Source: Planctomycetota bacterium (lineage in GTDB: Bacteria > Planctomycetota > UBA8742 > SKZP01). Taken from it: a stretch of 5,494 nt of DNA. The stretch covers positions 1 through 5,494 of the forward strand of contig SKZP01000662.1 in NCBI GenBank assembly GCA_007127275.1. Reading direction: 5' to 3'. Position numbers and translations under genes: made by a program. This document shows positions 1 to 5,418 of this stretch, piece after piece; position 1 is the stretch's first letter; every line of letters begins with the position of its first letter. Below the pieces are notes generated by a model that saw only the letters and a program-made list of their open reading frames with translations, ran no database searches and was not told the origin of the DNA.

Positions 1-297
1 ATTGTCGTGGGTGAGCACGAGAACGCGCTCTTTGCCCCGCACCACCCGGGCAAACTCTTCGAAGCGGACCTGCTCCTCCCTGGGCAACAACTCGACCGGT
101 CCCGCTTCGTCGCGTGGCCACGTCGACGAGGAGCGCGACGCGCCGCCCGCGGCGGCGCCGACCTCGCCAGTGCTATGACCGCCAGGCGGAAAGGCGCCGG
201 AGTCGCTCCGGACCGCTCCCGCCCGGTCCGCTGGGGCGGGGTGCTGCGGCTCCTTCTCGCTCCGCGTCGTCGTCGTTGTGTGTTTGCCCTGATTCAT
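1..297 (-). CDS. DHH-family phosphoesterase, N-terminal fragment (cut by window edge)
   Basis: Partial gene read on the minus strand from an ATG at 297 and running off the left edge without a stop; 99 residues are visible. The last about 30 residues look like a real folded domain start: FEEFARVVRGKERVLVLTHDN, an amphipathic helix followed by a hydrophobic beta strand ending in THDN. In DHH phosphoesterases (RecJ/NrnA-like) such a strand carries the first metal-binding motif, usually continuing NPDPD, but the continuation lies outside the window, so the family call is an inference from this short motif. Residues 1-75 are low complexity, rich in Thr, Ser, Gly, Ala, Pro and charged residues, including a run of five Thr (ACG repeats), so probably a disordered extension. 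The frame stays open upstream to about 477, with further possible starts (ATG at 333, GTG at 462). A GGAAG lies about 11 bases before the ATG at 297, which is why I chose it. DHH enzymes cleave short oligonucleotides or cyclic dinucleotides in the cytoplasm. Confidence 0.55.
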   Translation of the reverse strand, partial: MNQGKHTTTTTRSEKEPQHPAPADRAGAVRSDSGAFPPGGHSTGEVGAAAGGASRSSSTWPRDEAGPVELLPREEQVRFEEFARVVRGKERVLVLTHDN

Positions 298-903
298 TAC
301 AACAGCCACTTCCGCCCGGGACTCTACGACCATTCGGGCCGTCACGCCAATTCCATTGCCCACACCGGCGTTGCTGGGGCACTCACTCTTGTACTCAATG
401 TTGTCGCTCGCAAACTCGGTCCCGTTGGCTGCTCCGCTCCGTCGCCTGCCTTGCCCAGTCACCTGCGCTTGCCTTGCTCACGACTCGGAGCCGATGTTTG
501 CCACCCCTTGGGGCACCGCCCCGTCCGCCGGCCCTCGCCGAGAGGATCCGGTTTCCGAGGTATACACGCACTGGCCGAGCCTCCATCCCTAGAACCCTTA
601 CAAGTTTGAGCGCAGGACGGAAACAACCCCGTGCCGTGCACTGCGCTCCGAACTGTCGCCGTTACCCGAGGAGTGTATCACTCCCTACCCAAGGCAACCA
701 ATCCCCCAGGCCATGCGGGGTGCAGCCGGCACTTGTTGCAGAAATGGTCGTCGACGGATCCACGTGCGAAGGGCGGGCTCCGTGTCCGCCCAGTTCGTTT
801 CGCGGCCGGAGTACGACAGCGCGCAGGAAACCCGTGCAGGTCTGACGAAACAAGCCGAGTGCCGGACGTGCGCACTGCCCGCGCATTCCCCCTGCCCAAC
901 GTC
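298..903. other. Intergenic stretch without a convincing gene
   Basis: Between the end of map and the DHH-like gene lie about 600 bases where frames are open on both strands but their translations are Arg/Pro/Ser/Cys-rich, lack recognisable motifs and keep no consistent GC3 pattern. The first 180 bases (298-477) stay open in the frame of the DHH-like gene and may be its N-terminal extension or 5' leader. The rest shows only small inverted repeats, such as a 6-bp stem with a three-base loop at 670-684 (GGAGTG-TAT-CACTCC), a CCCCTTGGGG palindrome near 506-515, and a weak hairpin at 858-876. No tRNA, tmRNA or RNase P signature was found by eye. Confidence 0.6.
858..876 (-). terminator. Weak terminator-like hairpin downstream of map
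   Basis: Read on the minus strand just after the map stop codon: AGTGC, a nine-base loop, then GCACT, a perfect 5-bp stem, followed by CGGCTTGTTTCG, which has several T residues but no uninterrupted T-tract. The position is right for ending map transcription, but the stem is short and the tail poor, so this is only a candidate. Confidence 0.22.
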
Positions 904-1737
904 TCACGGTTCGTAGCCGGCCGGGGCCCAACTCTTCGTGCCGGGCATCTGTGTGAGAATCTCCGGCGGGCCTTTTTCGACGACGAGGATGGTGTGCTCG
1001 TATTGCGCGGAAAGGCTGCGGTCGGCGGTGATGGCGGTCCAACCGTCGGGAAGCGGCTCCGACCGCCAGGTACCGGCATTGATCATCGGCTCGATCGTAA
1101 AGGTCATGCCCGGCTTGAGCGTCGGATTGGGCGTGCGCCCGCCGCCTGCGCCACGGGACTCGGCAACGTGCGGGACCTGGGGCTCCTCATGAAACTTGCG
1201 GCCAAGGCCGTGGCCGACGAAGTCCTCGACGACGCCGTAGCCGAGGCTCTCCGCATACGTCTGGATGGCGCGCCCGACGTCGAGCAGCTTCGCGCCGTTG
1301 CGGGCGGCTTCGATGCCACGACGCAACGACTCGAGCGTGCCACGCATCAACGCCCGCGCCTCGTCGCCGACGTTGCCGACGGGCACGGTCGTCGCATTGT
1401 CCCCGTGAAAGCCGTCGAGAATTACCGTGACGTCGATGCAGATGATGTCCCCCTCTTTCAGCTCGCGCTTGCCGGGGATGCCGTGGCAAATGACCTCGTT
1501 GACCGACGTGCAGATGCTTTTCGGAAAGGCGGGCCGGTTGCGCGTTTCGCCGTAGCCCAAGGGCGCAGGGACCGCGTTGTGCTTGCGGATGAAGCTGTCG
1601 ACTTTGTTGTCGATGTAGCCGGTGGTCACACCGGGTTTGACGAGACCGATGGCATACGCAAGGGTTTCCGCGGCAAGCTTTCCCGCGTCGCGCATCTTTT
1701 CGATCTCACTTCGGCTTTTGCGAACGACCCGCCCCAT
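904..1737 (-). CDS. map: Methionine aminopeptidase, type I
   Basis: Cytoplasmic metalloprotease that removes the initiator Met from nascent proteins whose second residue is small, acting at the ribosome exit after peptide deformylase. From the ATG at 1737 the product is 277 aa, close to the 264 aa of E. coli MetAP. Family motifs run in order: IEKM...AG near residue 12; CHGIP with the active-site His at about 85; IDVTVILDGFHGD with metal ligands Asp102 and Asp113; GHGLGRKFHEEPQVPH with His176; FTIEPM with Glu216; SAQYEHT with Glu247. All five metal ligands and the accessory His are present, so it should be active. No N-terminal SH3-linker or zinc-finger extension is present. Relative to E. coli there are a few extra residues in the pocket loop (LGYGETRNRPAFPKS) and a Gly-rich insertion (GAGGGRTPNP) after the HEEPQV motif. 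An ATG at 1764 gives nine more residues; it has GGAAG about 11 bases upstream. I prefer 1737 because it puts the IEKM motif at the family position and has GGA seven bases upstream. It is transcribed divergently from the HAD gene. Confidence 0.96.
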   Translation of the reverse strand: MGRVVRKSRSEIEKMRDAGKLAAETLAYAIGLVKPGVTTGYIDNKVDSFIRKHNAVPAPLGYGETRNRPAFPKSICTSVNEVICHGIPGKRELKEGDIICIDVTVILDGFHGDNATTVPVGNVGDEARALMRGTLESLRRGIEAARNGAKLLDVGRAIQTYAESLGYGVVEDFVGHGLGRKFHEEPQVPHVAESRGAGGGRTPNPTLKPGMTFTIEPMINAGTWRSEPLPDGWTAITADRSLSAQYEHTILVVEKGPPEILTQMPGTKSWAPAGYEP

Positions 1738-1790
1738 GCAACCGTCCCGTGGATGTGCGCCCATATCTGCAGTATCTTCCGCTTACCAAA

Positions 1791-1822
1791 CCGGTGGGTC
1801 GTTGACCACCGCGGCCCACCGG
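1791..1822. promoter_or_regulatory. Inverted repeats with competing hairpins upstream of map
   Basis: CCGGTGGG at 1791-1798 is matched exactly by its reverse complement CCCACCGG at 1815-1822. Inside, CGGTG+GTC (1792-1800, one bulged G) also pairs with GACCACCG (1804-1811) around a GTT loop, giving an 8-bp stem with one bulge. The two pairings exclude each other because both use the 1791-1798 arm. The element lies 27-58 bases upstream of the ATG at 1764, where it could be an operator or a structured map leader. Function is inference. Confidence 0.4.
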
Positions 1823-1935
1823 TCGCCGCAAACGGAGCGTCCGAAATGACGTCTCTGCAACAAAAGCCGGACGCACCCGGCGTTCGCCGCAAAGATGCGC
1901 TACACTGGGCACGCTCAACGTGAGTGTCAACGGCC

Positions 1936-1945
1936 AAAGGAGGTG
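1936..1945 (+). promoter_or_regulatory. Near-perfect Shine-Dalgarno sequence without an ordinary start
   Basis: AAAGGAGGTG matches the anti-Shine-Dalgarno complement almost perfectly, far better than any other site in the window. No ATG, GTG or TTG lies 5-12 bases downstream. An ATC at 1953 (nine bases after AGGAGG) would open a 56-residue frame ending at 2123; TTG at 1960 is too far away and opens only seven codons. It may be the remains of an older start, a leader-peptide signal, or chance. Confidence 0.35.
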
Positions 1946-2074
1946 GCGGAATATCACTCTTGAGCAACTGCGTTCGACGGTGACTTCGTGGTTGTCGGGT
2001 CGCTCGTCACGCGCTCGTTCGGAAGTGATTTCCTCTCTCCTCCTGGCCGACTACGTGGACTCGAAGGTGCGTCC

Positions 2075-2812
2075 ATGGCGTACGAACCCTTACATCGAAG
2101 CCCGGCGCAGACGCAGTGCTTGACCTCGCTGATTGAGCACTGCGAAGCCTGCGGCGCCAACGGCCGCGTTCCGGTGGTCGTATTCGACCTCGATGGATGT
2201 GTCTTCGACAACCGCCCGCGGCAAGTGCAAATCATCCGCGAGTTCGCTGCGCAACATGGCGAGTACGAACTCTACGCCCTCGAGGCTCATCACATTGTCG
2301 ACTGGCACCTCTCGCATGCACTGCGCAACGCCGGCGTCGCCGAGGAATCCATCCAGCGCGTCAAGGACCGCTTGAGTGCGTATTGGCACCGGCAGTTCTT
2401 CCGCAGCAGCTACACGCTCTACGACCACGCCATGCCCGGCGCGCCGCAGTTCGTGTGGCGCACCTTTCAAACCGCCGCGCACGTCGTCTACCTCACCGGC
2501 CGCGACGAGAGCATGCGCAGCGGCACCGTCGAGGCGCTGATGCGCTTCGGCTTTCCGTTTCACCGGCCGCGCACAACGTTGATCCACAAGCCGGACTTCG
2601 CGTCCGACGACCTCGCGTTCAAGTCCGAGGCACTGCGCGAGATTGCTACGCTGGGAGAGCCGGTGGTGTTTCTGGATAACGAGCCGGGCAACCTGAATAT
2701 CTTCGTGGACGCCTTTCCCGAGGCACGGGTCGTCATGGTGGAGACCGACCACAGTCCGCGCCCCACGCGCCCCTACGAGCACATTCCCCGCATCAAGGGA
2801 TTTCTGCTCTAA
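2075..2812 (+). CDS. HAD-superfamily hydrolase (probable phosphatase)
   Basis: Predicted 245-aa cytoplasmic HAD hydrolase; no signal peptide or membrane segment. HAD enzymes hydrolyse phosphoester or related bonds through an aspartyl-phosphate intermediate. Motif I is VVVFDLDGCVFDN with nucleophile Asp38 and general acid/base Asp40. A mostly helical stretch of about 90 residues (about 45-130) follows, fitting a C1-type cap. Motif II is VVYLTGRD with Thr141. Motif III Lys is Lys172 (LIHKPDF) or Lys183 (AFKSEAL). Motif IV is VVFLDNEPGNL, with Asp201 followed by Asn202, where many HADs have two acidic residues; Glu203 may compensate. YLTGRD plus a DNRPR segment after motif I recalls polynucleotide 3'-phosphatase or acid phosphatase branches, but the substrate cannot be named. 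The ATG at 2075 is chosen because GAAGGTG lies about five bases upstream and the HAD fold starts soon after; a GTG at 1988 would add 29 residues of poor composition. Transcribed divergently from map and convergently with the next gene. Confidence 0.88.
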   Translation: MAYEPLHRSPAQTQCLTSLIEHCEACGANGRVPVVVFDLDGCVFDNRPRQVQIIREFAAQHGEYELYALEAHHIVDWHLSHALRNAGVAEESIQRVKDRLSAYWHRQFFRSSYTLYDHAMPGAPQFVWRTFQTAAHVVYLTGRDESMRSGTVEALMRFGFPFHRPRTTLIHKPDFASDDLAFKSEALREIATLGEPVVFLDNEPGNLNIFVDAFPEARVVMVETDHSPRPTRPYEHIPRIKGFLL

Positions 2813-2844
2813 ACCGCTCGCGAATCGAGAGCCGCAATGCAGAG

Positions 2845-2932
2845 CCCACGGGCATCCCCCGCGGGTGATTGCCAACGTGCGCCGGCAACGTAGCGAAGGG
2901 GGCACTCTGCCTCCGTTGTGGCTCACCCGCGG
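2845..2932. repeat. Structured inverted-repeat element between convergent genes
   Basis: CCGCGGGTGA at 2859-2868 has its exact reverse complement TCACCCGCGG at 2923-2932, bounding 74 bases. Inside are two hairpins: TTGCC/GGCAA (2869-2873 with 2884-2888), adjoining the outer stem, and GGGGGCA-CTC-TGCCTCC (2898-2914, 7 bp with one G-T pair). Together they make a plausible three-way junction. CCCACGGG (2845-2852) can alternatively pair with CCCGCGGG (2858-2865, 7 of 8) around a five-base loop. No T-tract follows on either strand, so it is not a classical rho-independent terminator, though its site between two converging stops (2812 and 2947) suits a bidirectional transcription barrier or a REP/MITE-like repeat. 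Confidence 0.5.
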
Positions 2933-2946
2933 TTGCTGTACGCGGA

Positions 2947-3531
2947 CTACTCACCGGATTGGCTGGCACTTGCGGTGTGGACGACTTGGATGGGGAACAG
3001 GTGGGTTTGCGTCGCAAGCACGGCGATGGTGATGCGGTCGTGCGGCCAGGGCGCGGGCTTGCTGCGCTCGACTTGTTCGCGCGGCACGGCCATGGCCTCG
3101 TAACGTGGCGTGCTCCGTGCGGGACCGTCGACGGGACGCTCGTGCACAATCAACCAGTGGCCGCGCCACCCGAGGAACTCGGTGACTTCGTAGCCGTAGC
3201 GGCTGTACCGGTTGAGCATTTCCGTGGCGTCACGGGCATACAGGTGCGGATCCCCCGCCGGCTGCGGCTTGAGCTTGACGTAGGAGACGACGTACTCGAA
3301 TCCGCTCGGCGCTTCCGGTTCGGTGCGCTGCTCGAAAAGAAAGCGAAGTTGGCGGTGCCTGAACAAGCCGTGTCCGAGAAGCTCGCAGCGACTCGCCCCG
3401 CCGAGGAGCGAAAAACCGCCGTGGGCGCAACGTGTCAGTTCCTGCTCGAGAAACAGCACGCCGCCACGCCAAGCGAGTCGCTTCACCGGCACTTGCAGGA
3501 TTCGGTACCCCGTTATGGTCGCGGTCGTCAT
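2947..3531 (-). CDS. Hypothetical protein, 194 aa
   Basis: I do not recognise this protein. From the ATG at 3531 it is 194 aa with strong GC3 bias on the minus strand, which supports it over the frame open on the other strand. It looks soluble, with no signal peptide or transmembrane helix. Residues 1-70 are rich in hydrophobic strands with a Cys at 35 and 49 (LTRCAHGG, ASRCELLGHG). The middle (about 75-132) is the most protein-like part: GFEYVVSYVKLKPQP, then a helix DATEMLNRYSRYGYEV and a strand TEFLGWRGHWLIVHERP, an alpha/beta pattern loosely like small DUF4177-type proteins (helix ending in GYE/GWE, then a strand), but this is only a resemblance. The last 60 residues are Pro/Arg-rich and end in a polar tail. 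No good Shine-Dalgarno sequence precedes 3531 or the in-frame ATG at 3570, so the start is uncertain. It follows the 436-aa gene by about 165 bases and may have its own promoter. Confidence 0.72.
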   Translation of the reverse strand: MTTATITGYRILQVPVKRLAWRGGVLFLEQELTRCAHGGFSLLGGASRCELLGHGLFRHRQLRFLFEQRTEPEAPSGFEYVVSYVKLKPQPAGDPHLYARDATEMLNRYSRYGYEVTEFLGWRGHWLIVHERPVDGPARSTPRYEAMAVPREQVERSKPAPWPHDRITIAVLATQTHLFPIQVVHTASASQSGE

Positions 3532-3585
3532 TCGCGTCGCACTCGTACCGGGCGGAAGAAGACAAGGCATGTCCGGGACTGCCGT

Positions 3586-3613
3586 ACTGTACCGCGGCGT
3601 CCTCCCAAGGCAA
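3586..3613 (-). promoter_or_regulatory. Possible sigma70-type promoter for the 194-aa gene
   Basis: On the minus strand TTGCCT (3613-3608) and TACAGT (3591-3586) are separated by 16 bases, each matching four of six consensus positions. Transcription would start near 3579, about 48 bases before the ATG at 3531, which favours that start over the ATG at 3570. In a GC-rich genome such matches occur by chance, so this is tentative. Confidence 0.22.
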
Positions 3614-3631
3614 CGGGCGAAACCCCGCGCC

Positions 3632-3648
3632 TCTCAGTTTTTCTGAGA
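3632..3648. repeat. Small perfect hairpin between the 436-aa and 194-aa genes
   Basis: TCTCAG (3632-3637) and CTGAGA (3643-3648) form a 6-bp stem around a TTTTT loop. It lies about 50 bases after the stop of the 436-aa gene. On the minus strand the loop is AAAAA and no T-tract follows, so it is a poor intrinsic terminator; it may stabilise the 3' end or mark the operon break. Confidence 0.35.
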
Positions 3649-3696
3649 AGAACGCCCCTTCGGACTACACGTGAAGCGCCCCCCGCGGAGTCGTCC

Positions 3697-5007
3697 TTAC
3701 TCCCGTGGATCAAACGGTTCGAACTGTCCCTGCTCCTCTTGCGAGAGTTGCTCGTATGACTGCCGCGTGATGACCCGGCCGGTGTCGCGGTGTACGAAAA
3801 GCTCGAGCTCCGCCGGGCGGCACAGACAGGCGGTCGTCGACCCCGTCCGCGACGGCTGCTGACGCTCGGTCTGGCGTCGCGTGCGGTAGCGGATGACCTC
3901 GTCAACTTCGAAGGCGTGCGCAGCATGGCGGACGGCCCTGGCGACGCGAGCGGACAACCGCATCACACGAATGTTTTGTCGATGCGACTCCTCGGCGCGC
4001 TCGTCCGGATACGGGTAGTCGACGTCGTTTCCCTCGCTGTGCAGCCGCGCCAGTAGGTTCGCCGAGGCCTTGCCCAGTGGCTCTAGGGAGTCAAGAGCGC
4101 GAGGGAGCTTCTGCGTTGTGGAGGGCCAGAGCGCGACGACGTACCGGCGGGACACTTCTTGTTCGTCGCGCCCCTCGACGACCGTTGCGAAGCGAGCGGC
4201 CAGTGCTTTGACCCGCGGCATCCATTTCTCTTCCAGCCAGTGCAGCCACTGTGCGCGCGGCGTTCGCTCCTGCCCCTCCGGCACCTCCTTGTCATGCCAG
4301 GCCCCGCGAAGTGGGTTGTCCCCGCACCGCACGGCGAGCGTCTCGCCTGGAACGTCGAGAAAGCGGCCGTCACCAATGCCGTAGACGTCGCGAAGTTTCG
4401 CAACGGTGTGAGGGATCGTTTCGTCGAGTTGCCGCGGGTTCGGTCGGCGCACGTCCTCGGAAAGGAAGAAGTCCGGCCGGCACAGCGCCCGCATCCAGCT
4501 AATGTCGCGGTGAAGTTCGCACAACTCTGCAATCAACTCGCGCACGCCTTCGCGCCTCGGCGCTTCGAACGTGGCAATGGCTTCGCGTACCGTCGCTTCG
4601 GTCCGCTTGAGCGCCTCCAACTCGCTGCGCCACCGCGACTCGTGCCGTCGCTGGGCATCCAACTTCGCCGCCAGGCGCTTGAGGCGCACGAGGCGACGTT
4701 GATCCCTCGGCGCAAGCGGCGTCGGCCGGCGCTGGATTCGGCGGATCATTTCGTCCACGTCCTCTCGCGACTCCAACGCGAACAGTTCCCACGCTCGTGC
4801 CTCCAGCGCTTCCAGCGGCAACGCGACCGGCTCCTCCTTCACGCACGTCGTATGCGCCACGGCTAGCGTAGCGCTGGCGGAGACGGGGTAGACGCGACGC
4901 GGATCCAGCCGGACGAATTCGCGAGTGCCGTCCTCGTGCTCCTCGACTCGCTCGGCCCAGTGCTGCTTCAACACGGCGCGGGGGTGGCGCAACGGATGAA
5001 CGGTCAA
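3697..5007 (-). CDS. Hypothetical protein, 436 aa, helical/coiled-coil rich
   Basis: A complete, GC3-biased gene whose product I do not recognise. The start is TTG at 5007, supported by AGGAG (5018-5014) with a six-base spacer; no in-frame ATG lies near it. Residues 1-60 are mixed, with a strand-like segment YPVSASATLAVAHTTC. Residues 60-175 are highly charged and helical (ALEARAWELFALESREDVDE, then Arg/Lys/Glu/Leu-rich stretches up to ELCELHRDISWM), consistent with a coiled coil or helical hairpin. Residues 178-260 are a mixed region with Trp-rich WLHWLEEKWMPR. Residues 262-300 contain RYVVALWPST, possibly a core strand. Residues 340-370 are another Arg/Ala helix, and the C-terminus (400-436) has LFVHRDTGRVITRQSYEQLS and an acidic tail. 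No signal peptide, membrane span, Walker motif or nuclease motif is seen. It is coupled to the 133-aa gene upstream. A structural or scaffold role, for example in a phage-derived locus, is conceivable but unsupported. Confidence 0.82.
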   Translation of the reverse strand: MTVHPLRHPRAVLKQHWAERVEEHEDGTREFVRLDPRRVYPVSASATLAVAHTTCVKEEPVALPLEALEARAWELFALESREDVDEMIRRIQRRPTPLAPRDQRRLVRLKRLAAKLDAQRRHESRWRSELEALKRTEATVREAIATFEAPRREGVRELIAELCELHRDISWMRALCRPDFFLSEDVRRPNPRQLDETIPHTVAKLRDVYGIGDGRFLDVPGETLAVRCGDNPLRGAWHDKEVPEGQERTPRAQWLHWLEEKWMPRVKALAARFATVVEGRDEQEVSRRYVVALWPSTTQKLPRALDSLEPLGKASANLLARLHSEGNDVDYPYPDERAEESHRQNIRVMRLSARVARAVRHAAHAFEVDEVIRYRTRRQTERQQPSRTGSTTACLCRPAELELFVHRDTGRVITRQSYEQLSQEEQGQFEPFDPRE

Positions 5008-5013
5008 CGCAAG

Positions 5014-5018
5014 CTCCT
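5014..5018 (-). promoter_or_regulatory. Shine-Dalgarno site overlapping the upstream stop codon
   Basis: On the minus strand TAGGAG combines the TAG stop of the 133-aa gene (5019-5017) with the AGGAG ribosome site for the TTG start at 5007, spacer CTTGCG. This decides the TTG start of the 436-aa gene and implies translational coupling: ribosomes ending on the first gene can re-initiate on the second. Confidence 0.75.
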
Positions 5019-5418
5019 ACTCCGCAGGAACAAGCACGCGCTCGGGAGCGAATGGCTCGAGCGCAAACTCCGTAAGGCTCGCGCCGTCGAGTGCCACGGT
5101 GGCGGTACGCAACGTCTCACCGTCGTGGCATACCGCGAGGTGGGCATAAAGCGTCGGTGCGTTGATCTTCTCCCACTGCGCCGGCTGCGCATCACGAGCA
5201 ACGTCGCGGCGGTACGGAATGGATGCGCCGGACGCATCGAGGCCGCGCCAGAGGATCACACGCCCGGCACCGTAGAACTGCATGCCGCCACACGCGGCAC
5301 GCCGCACTCCGGCACGCTCCAGCCGCACCTGCGGCTGCGCCGGCGTGATGCGCACGTCACCAAGATCCGGTTTCACCGGTGGCATCACCGCAATCCGACC
5401 GTCGAAGGAGTCCGTCAC
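5017..5418 (-). CDS. Hypothetical protein, 133 aa, beta-rich
   Basis: I do not recognise this product. From the GTG at 5418 it is 133 aa, with no signal peptide or membrane segment. Composition suggests a small beta-sheet protein: alternating strands such as DVRITPAQPQVRLERAGV, MQFYGAGRVILWRGLD, TLYAHLAVCHDGETLRTATV and LTEFALEPFAPERVLVPAE, joined by Gly/Pro/Asp turns. Two cysteines sit at about 43 and 101. The GTG lies in GTGA, overlapping the TGA of another minus-strand frame (5417-5415), the usual pattern of coupled genes, but no clear Shine-Dalgarno sequence precedes it. Other possible starts are GTG 5388 and ATG 5385, the latter with GGA eight bases upstream, giving about 122 aa beginning MPPVKPDLGDV. 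Its stop lies inside the ribosome site of the 436-aa gene, so the two proteins are probably made together and may act together. Confidence 0.7.
   Translation of the reverse strand: MTDSFDGRIAVMPPVKPDLGDVRITPAQPQVRLERAGVRRAACGGMQFYGAGRVILWRGLDASGASIPYRRDVARDAQPAQWEKINAPTLYAHLAVCHDGETLRTATVALDGASLTEFALEPFAPERVLVPAE

Larger units (their letters stand above)
1765..2074. other. Divergent intergenic region between map and the HAD gene
   Basis: About 310 bases separate the two divergent genes and must hold both promoters. Near map there is a compact inverted-repeat system (1791-1822). In the middle, TACACT at 1901-1906 resembles a -10 box for plus-strand transcription, but no good -35 box lies 16-18 bases upstream. 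On the minus strand GATACT just before the ATG at 1764 could be a -10 box, which would make the map message almost leaderless from that ATG; its -35 is poor. Two short plus-strand frames exist: ATG 1895 to TGA 1963 (22 codons) and GTG 1920 to TGA 2123 (67 codons, overlapping the HAD start by 49 bases). Neither has a recognised product. Confidence 0.5.

Noticed and set aside
421..450. SRP RNA-like core on the minus strand (CAGG...GGAG...AGCAGCC)
   Set aside because: It resembles the symmetric-loop sequences of SRP RNA domain IV, but the apical segment does not form the required stem and GNRA-type loop, and no long flanking helix is seen. A covariance-model search with the bacterial SRP RNA model would settle it.
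670..684. GGAGTG-TAT-CACTCC hairpin in the gene-free stretch
   Set aside because: Only 6 bp with a three-base loop, no T-tract and no nearby gene start; not enough to call a terminator or operator.
631..1923. Long plus-strand frame (430 codons) opposite map
   Set aside because: It is the antisense of map, whose product has every MetAP motif. The plus-strand translation is Arg/Asp/Val-rich with no recognisable domain.
1988..2074. Upstream GTG start for the HAD gene
   Set aside because: It would add 29 residues with no domain character, while ATG 2075 has a good GAAGGTG ribosome site at suitable spacing.
1920..2123. 67-codon plus-strand frame overlapping the HAD start
   Set aside because: Its GTG start has no ribosome site, the strong SD lies inside it, and the product is not recognised; kept only as part of the orphan-SD finding.
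2090..2926. Minus-strand frame of 278 codons opposite the HAD gene
   Set aside because: The plus strand encodes clear HAD motifs I-IV; this frame is its antisense and also crosses the structured intergenic element.
3716..3724. GGTTCGAAC, like a tRNA T-loop
   Set aside because: It lies inside the 3' end of the 436-aa gene, and no T-stem, anticodon arm or acceptor stem can be drawn around it.
2869..3759. Plus-strand frame of 296 codons opposite the 194-aa gene
   Set aside because: The minus strand has the codon-position GC bias and aromatic, strand/helix-like segments; the plus frame also runs through the intergenic hairpins and into the 436-aa gene, typical of a GC-rich shadow.
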